Origin: Streptomyces antnestii
GTDB lineage: Bacteria > Actinomycetota > Actinomycetes > Streptomycetales > Streptomycetaceae
DNA: 64,000 bases
Assembly: GCF_004005495.1 (NCBI RefSeq)
Contig: NZ_RZYA01000019.1
Span: 103,080 to 167,079, forward strand
Direction: 5' to 3'
The translations under genes were made by a program, and so were the position numbers. Numbering within the stretch: position 1 is the first letter of the stretch; each line of letters starts with the position of its first letter. Positions 51,445 through 59,535 of this stretch are shown here, one piece after another. A model generated the notes under the pieces. The model made no database searches and was not told where the DNA came from. It saw nothing but the letters and a program-made list of their open reading frames with translations.

Positions 51445-52638
51445 TCAACTTTCCAGCACGTTCTTGACGACGGCCCCGCCGCGCATGATGAGCAGCAGCC
51501 GGCGATCGGGATCGGTCAGCACGCCGATGTCCTGCAGCGGATCGCCGTCGACCACCAGCAGGTCGGCGAAGGCGCCCGGCACGATCTCGCCGGCGCGCCC
51601 CACCAGGCCGGCGATCTCGGCGCCGGTGACGGTGGCCGACCGGATGACGTCGGCCGGTTTCTGCACCTGGGCGCGCAGGCTGAACTCCGTCAACTGCCGG
51701 TCGTGGAAGGCGCCGTGGAGGTCGGTGCCGTATCCGATCCTGAGCCCGGCGCGGTCGGCCAGTTCGAGCGCGTGCAGTCCGGCGTCGGTCACGTCGAGCA
51801 GCTTGCGCCGGCTCTGCTCCGAGAGGGAGCCCGACTCGCCGCCGGCGAGCGCGGCGTAGGTGGCCAACGTGGGTACGTAGAAGGCGTCGTGCCGCTGGAA
51901 GAGCTCGATGCTCGACTCGTCGATGAGGTTGCCGTGCTCGATCGTGCGGACCCCGCAGCGCAGGGCCCGGTTGACCGCCTCGGCGGTGTAGGCGTGGCCG
52001 GCGACGTAGCGCTTGGCCAGGTTCGCCTCGTCGACCGCCGCGCGGATCTCGTCCTCGGAGTACCCGAGTGCGTCGACGCTCATCGTGGAGATGATGCCGC
52101 CGCTGAGGGTCAGCTTGACGTGGTGTGCGCCGACCGCCATCTGTTCGCGGATCGCGCGGCGCAGTTCGGTCTCGCCGTCGCAGATCCGGGTGAGGCCGTG
52201 CCCGCCGGTCGGCGCGATGATCGGGCCGCCGAACAGCACCCGCGGACCGTCGAACAGCCTCTCCTCCACCGCGCGGGCGAGGCCGTGGTCGGCGCCGCCC
52301 ATGTCCCGGACGGTGGTGAATCCGCGCATCAGCATCTCGCGCAGCAGCCGGGACACCCGGGCAGCCGTGTAGTACGGCGACCATGAGCGCAGTTCGGCGA
52401 AGTCGGCGCTCGCCTGGGTGGTGTGCACGTGCGAGTCGATCAGGCCGGGCATCAGGACACGACCGCGCAGGTCGATCGTGACGGCGTCACGAGCCCGCGC
52501 CTCGGTGTCGCCGGCCCGCGCCTCGGCGTCGCCGACCTCGGCGATCACGCCGTCCTCGACCACCACGCAACGGTCCGGCAGCAGTTCACCTGCTCGCGGG
52601 TCGAGCACCGTCGCGTTGCGCAGGATGGTCGCGGTCAC
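51445..52638 (-). CDS. Amidohydrolase (imidazolonepropionase/prolidase-like subgroup)
   Basis: 397 residues. LIDSHVHTT is the first metal motif; GGIISTMSVDALGYSEDEIR, VAGHAYTAEAVNRALRCGVR and IEHGNLIDES carry the later His ligands; GYGTDLHGAFHDRQLTEF provides the last Asp region. It ends with the small beta-sandwich domain (GEIVPGAFADLLVVDGDPLQ). It is a likely cytosolic hydrolase of a cyclic or peptide amide. GTG 52638 overlaps the MFS stop (GTGA). Confidence 0.88.
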   Translation of the reverse strand: MTATILRNATVLDPRAGELLPDRCVVVEDGVIAEVGDAEARAGDTEARARDAVTIDLRGRVLMPGLIDSHVHTTQASADFAELRSWSPYYTAARVSRLLREMLMRGFTTVRDMGGADHGLARAVEERLFDGPRVLFGGPIIAPTGGHGLTRICDGETELRRAIREQMAVGAHHVKLTLSGGIISTMSVDALGYSEDEIRAAVDEANLAKRYVAGHAYTAEAVNRALRCGVRTIEHGNLIDESSIELFQRHDAFYVPTLATYAALAGGESGSLSEQSRRKLLDVTDAGLHALELADRAGLRIGYGTDLHGAFHDRQLTEFSLRAQVQKPADVIRSATVTGAEIAGLVGRAGEIVPGAFADLLVVDGDPLQDIGVLTDPDRRLLLIMRGGAVVKNVLES

Positions 52639-54140
52639 TGGTTGTGCTCCTTGATACGGCTGTCTTCAGCAGCGTCGGTGTGTGGGGCGATCGGGGTGTG
52701 CGCGGCGGCCGGTTCGGCCAGTTCCTCCAGCGTCCGGCCGCTGGTGCTCACGCCGAGGACGAGGATGGCGAGGGCCCCGAGCACGAGCGCGCCGGTCACC
52801 ATCGCGAACACGCCGCCGAAGCCGAGCGCGGTGTACAGGACGCCGATGGTGATGGGGGCGGCGATCCCGCCGATGCGCCCGAACGCGGAGGCCGCGCCGG
52901 TGCCGGTCGCGCGGATCGCCGTCGGGTACACCTCGAGACTGTAGGCGTACAGGGCCGCGTAGGTGCCGTTCATGAAGAACGACAGCAGCATTCCGTAGAG
53001 CAGTACGAGGTGGTCGCCGTCGCCGCGCGAGAGCAGGAAGGCGGAGGCCGCGCCGCCGAGGAGGTAGGTCACGATGGTCCGGTTACGGTCCATGCGCTCG
53101 GCCAGGAACGCGGCCGAGTAGTAGCCGGGTATCTGCGCGGCGGTGATCAGCAGCGTGTACGTGAAGCTCTTCGAGATCGTCATGCCCTGCTGGACGAGCA
53201 GGGAAGGGATCCAGACGAAGAAGCCGTAGTAGGCGAACGTGAGCGTGATCCACAACAGCCACAGCACGGCGGTGCGGCGCGCCATGCCGCCGGTCCACAG
53301 GGCCGCGATCCGCTGGAGGGCGCCGGTGGGTTCGGAGTCCTGCGCGGGCATCGGTGTCTGTGCCTGTACCTGTGCCTGTACCTGTGCCTTCACTTGTGTT
53401 TTCGCGGAGGGCTCCGGTACGGGTGGCAGGGGTCTGCCCGTCGTGCGCTCGACGTCCGTCTCCAGGCGGGCGACGACGGCTTCGGCCTCGTCCAGCCTGT
53501 TCTGCTGCACCAGCCAGCGCGGGGACTCCGGCAGGCTCCGGCGCCACCACAGGAGCATCAACACCGGTGCGGCGGTGACCAGTTGGGCGACCCGCCAGCC
53601 GTCCGCGAAAGCGGGGACGAAGAAGCGGCCGAGGAGCGCCGCCGAGAGGTAGCCCAGCGAGAAGAAGCCCGCGACGGAACCGACGAAGAGACCCCGGATC
53701 CTGCTGGGTACGAACTCGGACATGAACGCGGGGATGATCGCCGCCTCCGCCCCGACCCCGATGCCGGCGACCAGGCGTGCCCCGAAGAAGAACTCCCAGT
53801 TCGGCGCGAACGCGGCCACCGCGGTGGCGGCGCAGTAGAGCGCGAGCGCGTACATCATCACCCGTCGGCGTCCGATGGCGTCGCCGGCCAGGCCCGCGCT
53901 CAGGGCTCCAATCATGATGCCGATGAGCAGTGAGCTGCCGAGCAGACCGGTCTGCCACGGCGCGAGGTGCCACAGCGGTGTGACCACGGGCAGCAGGTAG
54001 GAGACGAGCGAGCCGTCCATGCCGTCGAACGCGATGCCGAGGCCGCCCATGAACATCAGTCGGATGTGCGGGCGGGCCACCGGGAGACGTTCCAGGCGGG
54101 CCAGCAGTGCAGGGCCACCCGCCGGTATCGATGGGGACAT
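52635..54140 (-). CDS. MFS transporter, sugar/aromatic-acid porter type
   Basis: 501 residues from ATG 54140, with AAGGAGG ideally placed. GLGIAFDGMDGSLVSYLLPV begins TM1; GLAGDAIGRRRVMMYALAL is the loop 2-3 motif; LPESPRWLVQQNRLDEAEAV is the sugar-porter PESPR motif. The central loop is unusual: KAQVQAQVQAQTPM from a 12-bp DNA repeat. The coupled amidohydrolase suggests import of its substrate. It is divergent from an RpiR regulator. Confidence 0.9.
   Translation of the reverse strand: MSPSIPAGGPALLARLERLPVARPHIRLMFMGGLGIAFDGMDGSLVSYLLPVVTPLWHLAPWQTGLLGSSLLIGIMIGALSAGLAGDAIGRRRVMMYALALYCAATAVAAFAPNWEFFFGARLVAGIGVGAEAAIIPAFMSEFVPSRIRGLFVGSVAGFFSLGYLSAALLGRFFVPAFADGWRVAQLVTAAPVLMLLWWRRSLPESPRWLVQQNRLDEAEAVVARLETDVERTTGRPLPPVPEPSAKTQVKAQVQAQVQAQTPMPAQDSEPTGALQRIAALWTGGMARRTAVLWLLWITLTFAYYGFFVWIPSLLVQQGMTISKSFTYTLLITAAQIPGYYSAAFLAERMDRNRTIVTYLLGGAASAFLLSRGDGDHLVLLYGMLLSFFMNGTYAALYAYSLEVYPTAIRATGTGAASAFGRIGGIAAPITIGVLYTALGFGGVFAMVTGALVLGALAILVLGVSTSGRTLEELAEPAAAHTPIAPHTDAAEDSRIKEHNQ
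53359..53390 (-). repeat. 12-bp tandem repeat encoding (Val-Gln-Ala-Gln)n
   Basis: TGTGCCTGTACC occurs twice and then in part (53359, 53371, 53383) within the MFS central cytosolic loop; on the coding strand it reads VQAQ units. The length is probably variable between strains. Confidence 0.8.
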
Positions 54141-54225
54141 CGCGCCTCCTTGCGCGGGGGAACGTCCCGGTCCTGCCGGGATGCGAGGACCATAAACTGC
54201 ACGAGACACTGCAAGCAATAGTGAA

Positions 54226-54241
54226 TGCATGACTTCATGCA
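54226..54241. promoter_or_regulatory. Inverted repeat in the MFS/RpiR divergent promoter
   Basis: TGCATGA (54226-54232), CT, TCATGCA (54235-54241), perfect arms. A further ATGCATG lies near 54288. It is a candidate RpiR operator controlling the amidohydrolase-MFS unit. Confidence 0.6.
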
Positions 54242-54306
54242 CAGCCTCTCCCGGGTATGTACGTGGGCCTCAGATGTGGGCTACATGCATGGGCAGAATG
54301 GGCCCC

Positions 54307-55233
54307 ATGACCGACGAAGGCGCAACCATCACGGAGTGGCTCGACCGGCTGGTCGCCGGCGTGCACCTGGGGCCGAAGGCCACCCGGGTCCGCCAGATCC
54401 TGACCACGCAGCCCACCTACTGCTCGTACGCGACGGCCGCCGAGGTGGCCGACCGCGCCGAGGTCAACGGGGCCACGGTGGTCAGGTTCGCCCAGAACCT
54501 CGGCTACCCCGGCTGGCCCCAGCTCCAGGAGGACCTGCGCCGCGTCTACCTCGCGCACCGCTACGACGCCCGGCAGCCCGGTGTGCCCGACGGCGACCTC
54601 ATCGCCGCGTCGCTCACGCGCGACGTGGCGAATCTGCAGGCCCTGCAGCGCTCGTTCGACTTCCCGGCCGCGCACACGATCGTCGGCGCCATCCGGGACG
54701 CCCACCGCACGGTCGTCGTCGCCTCGGGCACGCACGCGGTCGCGGCCGTCGCCTTCGCCGGGCTGGCCGCCAGCCGCGGCTACCCGGTCACCCACGAGGA
54801 CCGGGGCGGTCCTCACCTCGCCAACGCACTCGCCGGTCTGCGCGCCGGGGACTGCCTCGTGGCCTGGAGTTTCTGGCAGCACTACCGCCAGACCGTGGCC
54901 GCGCTCCGTGTCGCACGCGAGGCGGGTGCCACCACGTGCGTGATCACCGACACCCGGCATTCCCCGGCGGCGCGGGGCGCCGACCACATCCTGGTGGTGC
55001 CGACCGAAGGTGTGTCCAACCTGCAGTCGATGACGGCCGCCACGAGCGTGGCGTACGCGCTCTTCGCGGAACTGGCCGCGACCGACCCGAAGACCAGCCG
55101 TACGGCAGCACACCGGGTGGACGCCGTATGGCGGGAGCTGGACCTCTTCACGGAAGACACACCGGACCACGGCGGTGGCCGCGCCCCACAGCAGCCGAAG
55201 GGTTCCGACAAGGGGTCACACGGCGGGAGTTGA
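54307..55233 (+). CDS. MurR/RpiR-family transcriptional regulator with SIS domain
   Basis: 308 residues from ATG 54307; upstream in-frame ATGs exist at 54229 and 54286 but add non-conserved sequence over the operator. The N-terminal HTH is ATAAEVADRAEVNGATVVRF. The SIS domain follows: RTVVVASGTHAVAAVAFAGL, AGDCLVAWSFWQHYRQTVAA, TCVITDTRHSPAARGADHIL. SIS domains usually bind phosphosugars, though many RpiR proteins in such loci sense other catabolites. It is probably the repressor of the divergent pair. Confidence 0.88.
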   Translation: MTDEGATITEWLDRLVAGVHLGPKATRVRQILTTQPTYCSYATAAEVADRAEVNGATVVRFAQNLGYPGWPQLQEDLRRVYLAHRYDARQPGVPDGDLIAASLTRDVANLQALQRSFDFPAAHTIVGAIRDAHRTVVVASGTHAVAAVAFAGLAASRGYPVTHEDRGGPHLANALAGLRAGDCLVAWSFWQHYRQTVAALRVAREAGATTCVITDTRHSPAARGADHILVVPTEGVSNLQSMTAATSVAYALFAELAATDPKTSRTAAHRVDAVWRELDLFTEDTPDHGGGRAPQQPKGSDKGSHGGS

Positions 55234-55253
55234 GCCGCACGCGTACGCGCCTG

Positions 55254-56399
55254 TCACCGGAGCTCCAGGGACTCGGAGATCACGTTCTTCGTCCCCTCGC
55301 CGGCGCCGCCCCCATCTCGGTGCGGAACACGGCCCTTCGCGACGGGAGGGGAGGGGGCGGTGAGTACGGCGAGGCAGCCGACGACCAGCGCGATCCCGGC
55401 CCACCCCAGCGAGGGCAGCCGTTCTCCGACGACCAGTACGGCCAGTACGGCGGCGACCGCTGGTTCGAGCAGGGAGAGCGTGGTCGCGGTGCTCGCCGGG
55501 ATGTGCGCGAGGCCCCAGCCGAACAGGACGTAGCCGAGGAACATCGGTACCAGCGCCATGTACGCGCCCACGCCCGCGTTGGTCCAGGAGTCGACAAGCG
55601 GGGCGCCGGTGGCCAGGAGCACGGGCAGGAGCAGCAGTCCGCCGAGGCCGAAGACCGTACCCATGGCCGCGCCCGAGGTGACGCCGCTGTTGATCAGGCG
55701 GTGGGCCGCCCAGGAGTAGAGGGCGTAGGTGAAGCCGGCCACGAGGCCGAGGCCGATTCCGAGCACGGTCGACGCCATGGGTCGGGCATCGGAGCCCGAG
55801 TGGCTCCGGGCCGCTTCGGCGACGCACAGCAGCACCGTTCCGCACAGGCCCATGGCGGCGCCGGTCATCCAGCGGCGCGTCAGGCGGCTTCCGTCCACGG
55901 CACGCTCGACCAACGCCGAGGCGAGCGGGGCCGAGCCGATCGACACGACTGTTCCGGCGGCGACCCCTGCCAGGTGCATCGAGGTGTAGAACGCCAGCGG
56001 GTAGGCGCCCACCGCCAGCGCGCCGAGTGCGACGACACCGCGCCGGGCGCGCAGCCCGGACGCTTCCCGGGCGATCCGCGGTGCGGCCATGACCGCTTGG
56101 AGCAGTCCGCCCAGACCCATGGCGGCGGCCCCGATCGCGAGGGGGCCCACCGCCGGCGCGAAGGTCGCGGCGGTCCCGGTGGTGCCCCACAGCACCGATG
56201 CCACCAGCACGCAGAGCGACCCCACGCCCGCCGAACCGGCCGTACGTCCGACGGCCCGCCCCGCAGCGGATCCCGTACGTCCGCCGCCGCCCCGGCTCAC
56301 CACTGATCCAGCGTGTCCAGATCCCCGCGTCACAGCCGATCCAGCACGTCCACTTCCCCGCCGCACCGCCGATCCCGCACGTCCGCCGCCCCGCCTCAC
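55254..56399 (-). CDS. EamA/DMT-family transporter with N-terminal repeat extension
   Basis: 381 residues if started at GTG 56399, which overlaps the TetR stop as GTGA. The first 60 residues are 11-12-residue repeats (RRGSGRAGSAV, TRGSGHAGSVV, SRGGGGRTGSA), then ten TM helices: SLCVLVASVLWGTTGTAATF, GAYPLAFYTSMHLAGVAAGT, YALYSWAAHRLINSGVTSG, LSLLEPAVAAVLAVLVVGER. The two EamA repeats mark it as a drug/metabolite exporter. Later starts (GTG 56303/56300 or further in) would remove the repeats. It is co-regulated with TetR. Confidence 0.82.
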   Translation of the reverse strand: MRRGGGRAGSAVRRGSGRAGSAVTRGSGHAGSVVSRGGGGRTGSAAGRAVGRTAGSAGVGSLCVLVASVLWGTTGTAATFAPAVGPLAIGAAAMGLGGLLQAVMAAPRIAREASGLRARRGVVALGALAVGAYPLAFYTSMHLAGVAAGTVVSIGSAPLASALVERAVDGSRLTRRWMTGAAMGLCGTVLLCVAEAARSHSGSDARPMASTVLGIGLGLVAGFTYALYSWAAHRLINSGVTSGAAMGTVFGLGGLLLLPVLLATGAPLVDSWTNAGVGAYMALVPMFLGYVLFGWGLAHIPASTATTLSLLEPAVAAVLAVLVVGERLPSLGWAGIALVVGCLAVLTAPSPPVAKGRVPHRDGGGAGEGTKNVISESLELR

Positions 56400-57004
56400 A
56401 GTTGGTCCAGCAGGTTCGCCGCCATAGTCCGGGCGTGGTCCACTCGCGTACCCGCGCTTTCCAGGCCGGCCCGTGCCATGGCCCCTTCCAGCAGGAACGC
56501 CAGCCGCTCCGCCATGGCGCCCGCCTTCTCCGGCTGTCCCGGCAGCAGCTCCTCCAGGTGCCCGGCGATCAGCGCTTCGACGTCCTCCTTGTGGCGGCGC
56601 ACCACGTCCCGGCCCTCGTGCCCGGCGGGGAGTTCGGCGGCGGCGTTGAGCAGTCCGCATCCCCGGAACCCGCGCTCGTAGGCGAACGCCGCGTGGTCGG
56701 CGTACGCGTCGAAGACGGCCAGCACTCCGCCGCGGCCGTCCCCGACCGCCGCGAGGCGCGCCCGGTACAGGCCGAGCCACTCCTCGTGCCGGGCGTCGAG
56801 GTAGGCCATCACCAGGTCGGCCTTGGAGGAGAAGTTGTTGTACAGGCTCATCTTCGCCACGCCCGCCTCGGCGGTGATCGTGTCGATCCCTGTCGCCGAG
56901 ACACCGTCCGCGTAGAAGCGGCGCGCCGCGGCGGCGAGCAGTCGCTCACGCGCGCTCCCCCGCCTCTTACGGGGCTGCGTCGCCGCGCCGTCGGTCTCGC
57001 CCAT
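56396..57004 (-). CDS. TetR-family transcriptional repressor
   Basis: 202 residues from ATG 57004, with GAGAGGGG upstream. The HTH is TGIDTITAEAGVAKMSLYNN followed by FSSKADLVMAYLDARHEEW. The C-terminal ligand domain has DAYADHAAFAYERGFRGCGL and ELPAGHEGRDVVRRHKEDV. The operator is directly upstream. It is coupled to the EamA exporter, a classic repressor-exporter unit. Confidence 0.93.
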   Translation of the reverse strand: MGETDGAATQPRKRRGSARERLLAAAARRFYADGVSATGIDTITAEAGVAKMSLYNNFSSKADLVMAYLDARHEEWLGLYRARLAAVGDGRGGVLAVFDAYADHAAFAYERGFRGCGLLNAAAELPAGHEGRDVVRRHKEDVEALIAGHLEELLPGQPEKAGAMAERLAFLLEGAMARAGLESAGTRVDHARTMAANLLDQL

Positions 57005-57022
57005 GACGTCCCCTCTCACTAA

Positions 57023-57044
57023 TTAGGTAGGTCAGTCTACCTAA
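57023..57044. promoter_or_regulatory. TetR operator
   Basis: TTAGGTAG (57023-57030) and CTACCTAA (57037-57044), perfect 8-bp arms with a 6-bp spacer, 18 bp before the tetR start and 32 bp from the 3' end of the MFS gene. The form is typical of TetR autoregulation sites. Confidence 0.85.
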
Positions 57045-57075
57045 GGCGTGTGGGCGTCGTGTGCTCGCAGAGCCG

Positions 57076-58320
57076 TCACATGACGCTCGTGGCCTCCGCG
57101 CTCGCGCCGCGGGGAGCGCGCTCACGGCGCGGGAGCAGCAGCGGGGTGGCCAGGAGGAGGATTCCGGCGGCCGCGATCGCGGGGCGGAGACCGATGACGG
57201 AGGCGAGCAGTCCCCACGCGGCGGTCAGCGTGGCGATGGCGGCGCTGCTGCTGACCGACCAGGCGGTCAGGGTGCGGGCGACCCGGTCGGGATCGGTGTG
57301 TTCGAGCCGGTAGGTGGACAGCACCGGGTTGAACAGGGCGCAGCTGGTCACCAGGCCGAGCTGGACGGCCATGATGAGCACCATCCCGGGGACGCCGGGC
57401 CCGACGAACGCCAGCGGCACGGACCAGCATGCACGCAGCACCCCGCTGGTGAGGATCATGTTGCGCTGCCCGAACCGGGCCACGAGCGGGCGCGCCAGCC
57501 GTGCGCCGACCAGGCCTCCGACGCATGGAACCGCGAACACGAGACCGTACTGCCAGGGAGCGAGCCCGAGGCGGCCGAGCAGGAGCACGGCGAGCAGCGG
57601 CTCGGTCGCCATGATGAGGCCGTTGACCACGATGCCGTTGAAGAACAGGGGGCGCAGCGAGGAGTGGGTGAGGATGTAGCGCCACCCTTCGAGCAGGTCG
57701 CGGGCCCGCAGCCGCGCGGCGGGTTTCCGCGCGGGGTGTGGTTCCGTCCCGCCCATGGCGCGGATTCCGAGCGCCGAGAGCAGGTAGCTGAAGGCGTCGG
57801 CGAGCACGGTCGTCACCGGGCCGAACATCGCGATCGCGGCTCCGCCGAGGGGCGGTCCGGTCACCGTCGCCGTCCACATCGTGGATTCGAAGCGGCTGTT
57901 CGCGACGAGCAGGTCCTCCGGCGGAAGGAGCCCCTTCAGGTAGGCGCCGCTGGCCGCGCCGAAGGCGATGTTCGCGGCGGCGCCGACGACGGAGACAACG
58001 AGGAGTTGGGCGAAGCTGAGCCAGCCGAGGGCGAACGCGGCGGGGACGCTGGCCATCGCCGCGAACCGGATCAGGTCCATCGCGACCATGACCGGCCGCT
58101 TGCGGCGGAACTCCACCCAGGGCCCGAGCGGCACCGCCGCCACCGCCCCCACGGCCCGCCCTGTGGCGGCGAGCGCGGCCACCTGCGTCGGCCCGGCGTG
58201 CAGCACAGTGATCGCGATCAGGGGAAACGCGCCGAATCCGAGCCACGTACCGTACGAGCTGACGGCGAACGCCGCCCACAGCAACCCGAACCGACGCCCC
58301 AGCGTCCGCCTGCCCGCCAT
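57076..58320 (-). CDS. MFS transporter (enterobactin-exporter/MefA-like)
   Basis: 414 residues from ATG 58320 (GAGAGG nine bases ahead). LLWAAFAVSSYGTWLGFGAF starts TM1; PLGPWVEFRRKRPVMVAMDL is loop 2-3; FEGA-like loops give NSRFESTMWTATVTGPPLGG and PLVARFGQRNMILTSGVLRA. It matches the MFS_3 type of Streptomyces antibiotic or metabolite exporters. It shares its promoter region with a divergent LysR gene. Confidence 0.87.
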   Translation of the reverse strand: MAGRRTLGRRFGLLWAAFAVSSYGTWLGFGAFPLIAITVLHAGPTQVAALAATGRAVGAVAAVPLGPWVEFRRKRPVMVAMDLIRFAAMASVPAAFALGWLSFAQLLVVSVVGAAANIAFGAASGAYLKGLLPPEDLLVANSRFESTMWTATVTGPPLGGAAIAMFGPVTTVLADAFSYLLSALGIRAMGGTEPHPARKPAARLRARDLLEGWRYILTHSSLRPLFFNGIVVNGLIMATEPLLAVLLLGRLGLAPWQYGLVFAVPCVGGLVGARLARPLVARFGQRNMILTSGVLRACWSVPLAFVGPGVPGMVLIMAVQLGLVTSCALFNPVLSTYRLEHTDPDRVARTLTAWSVSSSAAIATLTAAWGLLASVIGLRPAIAAAGILLLATPLLLPRRERAPRGASAEATSVM

Positions 58321-58420
58321 CCCCCACGCACCTCTCACCGAACCGGACCACCACGCACTGACCACCGGCATCAAAGCGAGGAGCGGATGGCGAGATCAAA
58401 CAACGACGAGCCAGGGAAGC

Positions 58421-58435
58421 ACAACGATCAGTTGT
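58421..58435. promoter_or_regulatory. Inverted repeat ahead of lysR, candidate LTTR box
   Basis: ACAAC (58421-58425), GATCA, GTTGT (58431-58435). It lies between the divergent MFS and lysR genes and immediately before the TACCAT hexamer of the lysR promoter, where a LysR protein would autoregulate. Confidence 0.5.
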
Positions 58436-58453
58436 GCCGATACCATCCCCGGC

Positions 58454-59419
58454 GTGGATCTCGATGCTGTGCGCACGTTCGTGTCCGCCGCGGACGCGGG
58501 ACGGTTCCAGGACGCCGCCGATGAATTGTCGGTCACCCAGCAGGCGGTCTCCAAACGCATCGCCACGCTGGAGAGGATCCTGGGCGTGCGGCTGTTCACC
58601 CGTACCGCGCGAGGGGCGAAACTCACCATCGACGGGCAGGCTTTCCTGCCGCACGCCCGAGACCTGCTGCGGGCCGAGGAGCGTGCACTCGCCTCCGTGC
58701 GTCCCGGCCGCCGGGCGCTGCGCGTCGACGTGATCGGCCGACGGCTCGCGCCCGCCGATCTCGTACGCGACTTCCATCGCGCCCACCCCGAGGCCGAGCT
58801 CGACGTCGTGACCCTCTTCGACGCCGACGCCGCGGTCGACGCCATCCGGACCGGAACGATCGACGCGTCCATCCGCGCCGTCACCATGCCCGGCCGGCAG
58901 CTCCCCGACGACATCGAGAGCGTGCGGGTCCTCGGCGAGCCCATCCAGCTCCTCACGGGCGCGGCCCACGAGCTCGCCGCGGCCCGTTCGGTCACGCCCG
59001 CCGATCTCGTCGGGCACCGGATCTGGATGCCCGGCATCGTTCCCGGAACCGAGTGGGCCGCCTACTACGACGCCCTCGCCGCCGCGTTCGGACTCACGAT
59101 CGAGATCACCGGCCCCGACTTCGGCACCGAGCCCCTGCTCGACACCATTGCCGACTCCCGGTCGCTGGCGACCTTCGTCGGAGAACAGACGCGCCTCGCC
59201 TGGCCCGCGGACCACGGCCTGCGGCGCGTCGTCGTACAGGATCCGACGCCGGTCTATCCGCACTCGCTCCTGTGGCACCGCGACAACCCGCATCCGACGC
59301 TCGCGATGCTGCGCGACCACTTCGGCTCCGGGCCCGTCGACCACGGTGACGTCAAGACCTGGACACCGGCGTGGGCGCGCCGGCCGGATCCGCGTTCCAC
59401 GGGCCCGGCGACGGCCTGA
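58454..59419 (+). CDS. LysR-family transcriptional regulator
   Basis: 321 residues from GTG 58454. DAVRTFVSAADAGRFQDAAD, ELSVTQQAVSKRIATLERIL and GVRLFTRTARGAKLTIDGQA are the canonical N-terminal domain. The effector part includes HRIWMPGIVPGTEWAAYYDA. TACCAT lies 7 nt before the GTG without a ribosome site, suggesting leaderless expression. It probably controls the divergent MFS exporter. Confidence 0.9.
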   Translation: MDLDAVRTFVSAADAGRFQDAADELSVTQQAVSKRIATLERILGVRLFTRTARGAKLTIDGQAFLPHARDLLRAEERALASVRPGRRALRVDVIGRRLAPADLVRDFHRAHPEAELDVVTLFDADAAVDAIRTGTIDASIRAVTMPGRQLPDDIESVRVLGEPIQLLTGAAHELAAARSVTPADLVGHRIWMPGIVPGTEWAAYYDALAAAFGLTIEITGPDFGTEPLLDTIADSRSLATFVGEQTRLAWPADHGLRRVVVQDPTPVYPHSLLWHRDNPHPTLAMLRDHFGSGPVDHGDVKTWTPAWARRPDPRSTGPATA

Positions 59420-59535
59420 CCGGGGACCACCTCCGGGGACCGTCTCCAGGGACCACCTTCGGGCTCGCCCCGGCCGGCGCAGCGCCGAGCTCGCCGAGCG
59501 GGTGCGCGGGGGCCGACGCGACTACCGTCGACGGC

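Noticed and set aside
49286..51859. An 857-codon plus-strand reading opposite the P-loop ATPase
   Set aside because: It is antisense of a gene with a clear Walker A, starts and ends at no regulatory signal and has no domain I can read.
54225..56306. A 693-codon plus-strand reading across RpiR and EamA genes
   Set aside because: It crosses two well-supported genes in other frames; Gly/Arg/Pro/Asp composition only.
57122..59344. A 740-codon minus-strand reading under MFS and lysR
   Set aside because: It combines the shadows of two real genes and lacks any motif.
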